Origin: Lachnospiraceae bacterium
Lineage (GTDB): Bacteria > Bacillota > Clostridia > Lachnospirales > Lachnospiraceae
Direction: 5' to 3'
Length of the DNA stretch: 5,997 nucleotides
Assembly (NCBI GenBank): GCA_900755865.1
Contig: CAAEHZ010000489.1
Span: 1 to 5,997 of the forward strand
Part shown: positions 4,658-5,997 of the stretch, one piece after another
Position numbering within the stretch: position 1 is the stretch's first letter
How the letters are laid out: each line of letters opens with the position of its first letter
The notes under the pieces: generated by a model
The model's database searches: none
The model's input: the letters and a program-made list of their open reading frames with translations, nothing else
What the model was told of the DNA's origin: nothing
Position numbers and translations under genes: made by a program

Positions 4658-5713
4658 ATGAGATTGTTGAATAAAAAGGGATATGCGGCGGCAGCAGTGC
4701 TGTTGCTTGCAGGGATGCTTACCGGATGTGGAAAAGGCGGAGAAGACGTTTCCCTGCATGAAATGAAAGTGGAAAAATATGTAACGCTTGGAGATTACCA
4801 GAATATCCAGGCAGAGGCAGAGCAGATTGTGGTGGATGAGGCGCAGTGCGATGAGCTGCTGGCAAACGTCTATGCAGGCTATGCAACGGCAGAGAACGGT
4901 GCAGTGGAGCGTCCGGTACAGGAGGGGGACACAGTCAATATTGATTATGAGGGGAAGCTGGATGGAGCTGCCTTTGACGGCGGTACTGCCGAGGGGTATG
5001 ATTTGACTATCGGAAGCGGACAGTTCATTCCCGGTTTTGAGGATGGACTAATTGGATATCTGCCGGGAGAAACAGCAGAGCTGACACTGACCTTCCCGGA
5101 AAATTACGATGCTTCTCTGGCGGGAAAGGAAACGGTCTTTACCGTTACTGTCAACTATATCATTCCCGGAAATGCAGAGGATATGCAGGATTCTGTAGTG
5201 GCGCTGTTAGGGCTGGAGTCGGAAAATGTAACCACTATAGCAGAGCTTCGGGATTATCTGAAGGATGCCCTGGAACAGCAGGCACAGTCTGAATATGAAA
5301 GCAATTTACAGGACGATTTCCTGAATAAGCTGATAGAACAGAGTACCTTTAAGGAATTGCCGGAAAGTATGGTAAATTCCTATAAGGAGCTGATGACAAA
5401 GAATATACAAAATACTGCTGTACAGTATGGAGTGGATGCGGATACCTACATGAGTTATACTTATGGCATGACCTGTGAGGACTTTGTAAATACCTATGTG
5501 GAAGATTTGGTAAAGCAGGACATTGCCATGCAGGCGATTGCCAACCGGGAAAACCTGACGGTAGAGGATGCGGAGCTGGATGAAAAGCTGCAGAATTACG
5601 CAGACCAGGGCGGCTACAGTACAGTGGAAGAGTTTATGGGTGAGCTTGGCAGAGAGCAGTACCGTAACTATTTCATGAATGAAAAGGTTATGAATTTTAT
5701 TTTGGGAGAATAA
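4658..5713 (+). CDS. Lipoprotein with trigger-factor-like FKBP peptidyl-prolyl isomerase domain
   Basis: This 351-residue protein is a probable membrane-anchored foldase outside the cell. Residues 1-24 are a lipoprotein signal: basic RLLNKK, a hydrophobic stretch, then lipobox LTGC with lipidated Cys24. The FKBP domain covers about 86-168 (QEGDTVNIDYEGKLDG, AFDGG at 105-109, IGSGQFIPGFEDGLIG at 118-133), keeping Tyr97, Phe106, Asp107, Phe123, Ile124 and Phe127, positions expected to line the proline-binding pocket. The helical part, about 190-351, resembles the C-terminal arms of trigger factor. The N-terminal ribosome-binding domain of trigger factor is replaced by the signal, so this is not cytosolic Tig. 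The start is ATG 4658 (GAGG at 4649-4652, 5 nt upstream); an upstream in-frame ATG at 4592 would hide the signal peptide and overlaps the expected transcription start. asnS follows after 33 nt. A PrsA-like role is inferred. Confidence 0.9.
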   Translation: MRLLNKKGYAAAAVLLLAGMLTGCGKGGEDVSLHEMKVEKYVTLGDYQNIQAEAEQIVVDEAQCDELLANVYAGYATAENGAVERPVQEGDTVNIDYEGKLDGAAFDGGTAEGYDLTIGSGQFIPGFEDGLIGYLPGETAELTLTFPENYDASLAGKETVFTVTVNYIIPGNAEDMQDSVVALLGLESENVTTIAELRDYLKDALEQQAQSEYESNLQDDFLNKLIEQSTFKELPESMVNSYKELMTKNIQNTAVQYGVDADTYMSYTYGMTCEDFVNTYVEDLVKQDIAMQAIANRENLTVEDAELDEKLQNYADQGGYSTVEEFMGELGREQYRNYFMNEKVMNFILGE

Positions 5714-5746
5714 TCACACGGCAGGTGTGGAAATGGAGGAGATTAG

Positions 5747-5997
5747 ATGGAACTGACAGACATTAAGGAGCTTTATCGCAACCGTGAGGAATATATCGGA
5801 AAGGAAATTACAGTGGGCGGCTGGGTCAGAAGCAACAGAGATTCCAAGAACTTCGGCTTTCTGGTAATCAATGACGGTACTTTTTTTGAGCCGTTACAGG
5901 TTGTATACGGAGAGAAGCTTTCCAATTTTCAGGAAATCTGCAAGACAAATGTAGGAGCGGCGCTGGTAATCAAAGGCACGATTGTGGCAACGCCCGA
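5747..5997 (+). CDS. asnS: Asparagine--tRNA ligase (AsnS), N-terminal 83 residues, cut by the window edge
   Basis: AsnS charges tRNA-Asn with asparagine in the cytosol (EC 6.1.1.22). The frame is open to the window end. Residues about 18-83 form the class IIb anticodon-binding OB fold, with GKEITVGGWVRSNRDSKNFG (18-37), FLVINDGTFFEPLQVVY (38-54) and AALVIKGTIV (71-80). The NRDSKxFGF and NDGTFF wording is typical of AsnRS rather than AspRS or LysRS. The start is ATG 5747 with GGAGG at 5735-5739, spaced 7 nt. It follows the lipoprotein gene by 33 nt. The small hairpin between them (CACAC 5715-5719 with GTGTG 5725-5729) has no U run, so read-through from the lipoprotein promoter is likely. No T-box leader fits in the gap. 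Catalytic motifs lie beyond the window. Confidence 0.93.
   Translation, partial: MELTDIKELYRNREEYIGKEITVGGWVRSNRDSKNFGFLVINDGTFFEPLQVVYGEKLSNFQEICKTNVGAALVIKGTIVATP

Noticed and set aside
4431..4661. 76-codon plus-strand frame from TTG 4431
   Set aside because: It has a poor start context, spans the predicted promoter of the lipoprotein gene, and shows no recognisable protein features.
5715..5729. Hairpin CACAC-GGCAG-GTGTG between the lipoprotein gene and asnS as a terminator
   Set aside because: It is only 5 bp with no following U run, so it cannot be an efficient intrinsic terminator.
1..5997. Mobile element, CRISPR array or defence system
   Set aside because: No transposase, integrase, direct-repeat array, attachment site or defence gene is visible; gene content is core metabolism and envelope throughout.

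Overview
The window reads as a chromosomal housekeeping segment from a Gram-positive anaerobe of the Clostridia, most likely Lachnospiraceae. This rests on several things: the gene order ispE / GntR regulator / small membrane protein / murI / DUF1934, the strong AGGAGG-type ribosome binding sites, a TTG start, moderate GC, and close recall of Lachnospiraceae versions of the unnamed proteins. The genus cannot be fixed from the sequence. I see no phage, insertion sequence, CRISPR array, tRNA or rRNA.

Layout. At the left edge (1-433, minus) is the N-terminal part of an uncharacterised cytosolic or exported protein, preceded by a good match to a sigma-28 (SigD/FliA, motility) promoter. Divergent from it, a sigma-A promoter with a dyad over its -10 drives a plus-strand cluster: ispE (isoprenoid precursor synthesis), an FCD-type GntR regulator, a 90-aa membrane-anchored protein of unknown function, murI (D-glutamate for peptidoglycan) and a DUF1934 beta-barrel protein. 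The cluster meets a minus-strand single-pass membrane protein tail to tail with an 8-bp overlap. A 363-bp intergenic stretch then carries divergent promoters, followed by a plus-strand lipoprotein with a trigger-factor-like FKBP foldase domain and the start of asnS (asparaginyl-tRNA synthetase), which runs off the window.

How the genes fit together. ispE (undecaprenyl carrier lipid precursor) and murI (D-glutamate) both feed cell-wall synthesis, and the membrane and lipoprotein genes are envelope-directed, so the window has a loose cell-envelope theme. asnS is translation. The target of the GntR regulator is unknown; autoregulation of the ispE cluster is a reasonable guess because of the promoter dyad.

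No new multi-gene system is visible. The best leads are regulatory: (1) the sigma-28-like promoter on the left-edge gene; (2) two nested 9-bp inverted repeats (2222-2306) that would bury the ribosome binding site and TTG start of the small membrane protein; (3) a pair of intrinsic terminators, each lying inside the coding sequence of the opposing convergent gene, so the two transcripts should overlap by about 300 nt; (4) dyads over two promoters.
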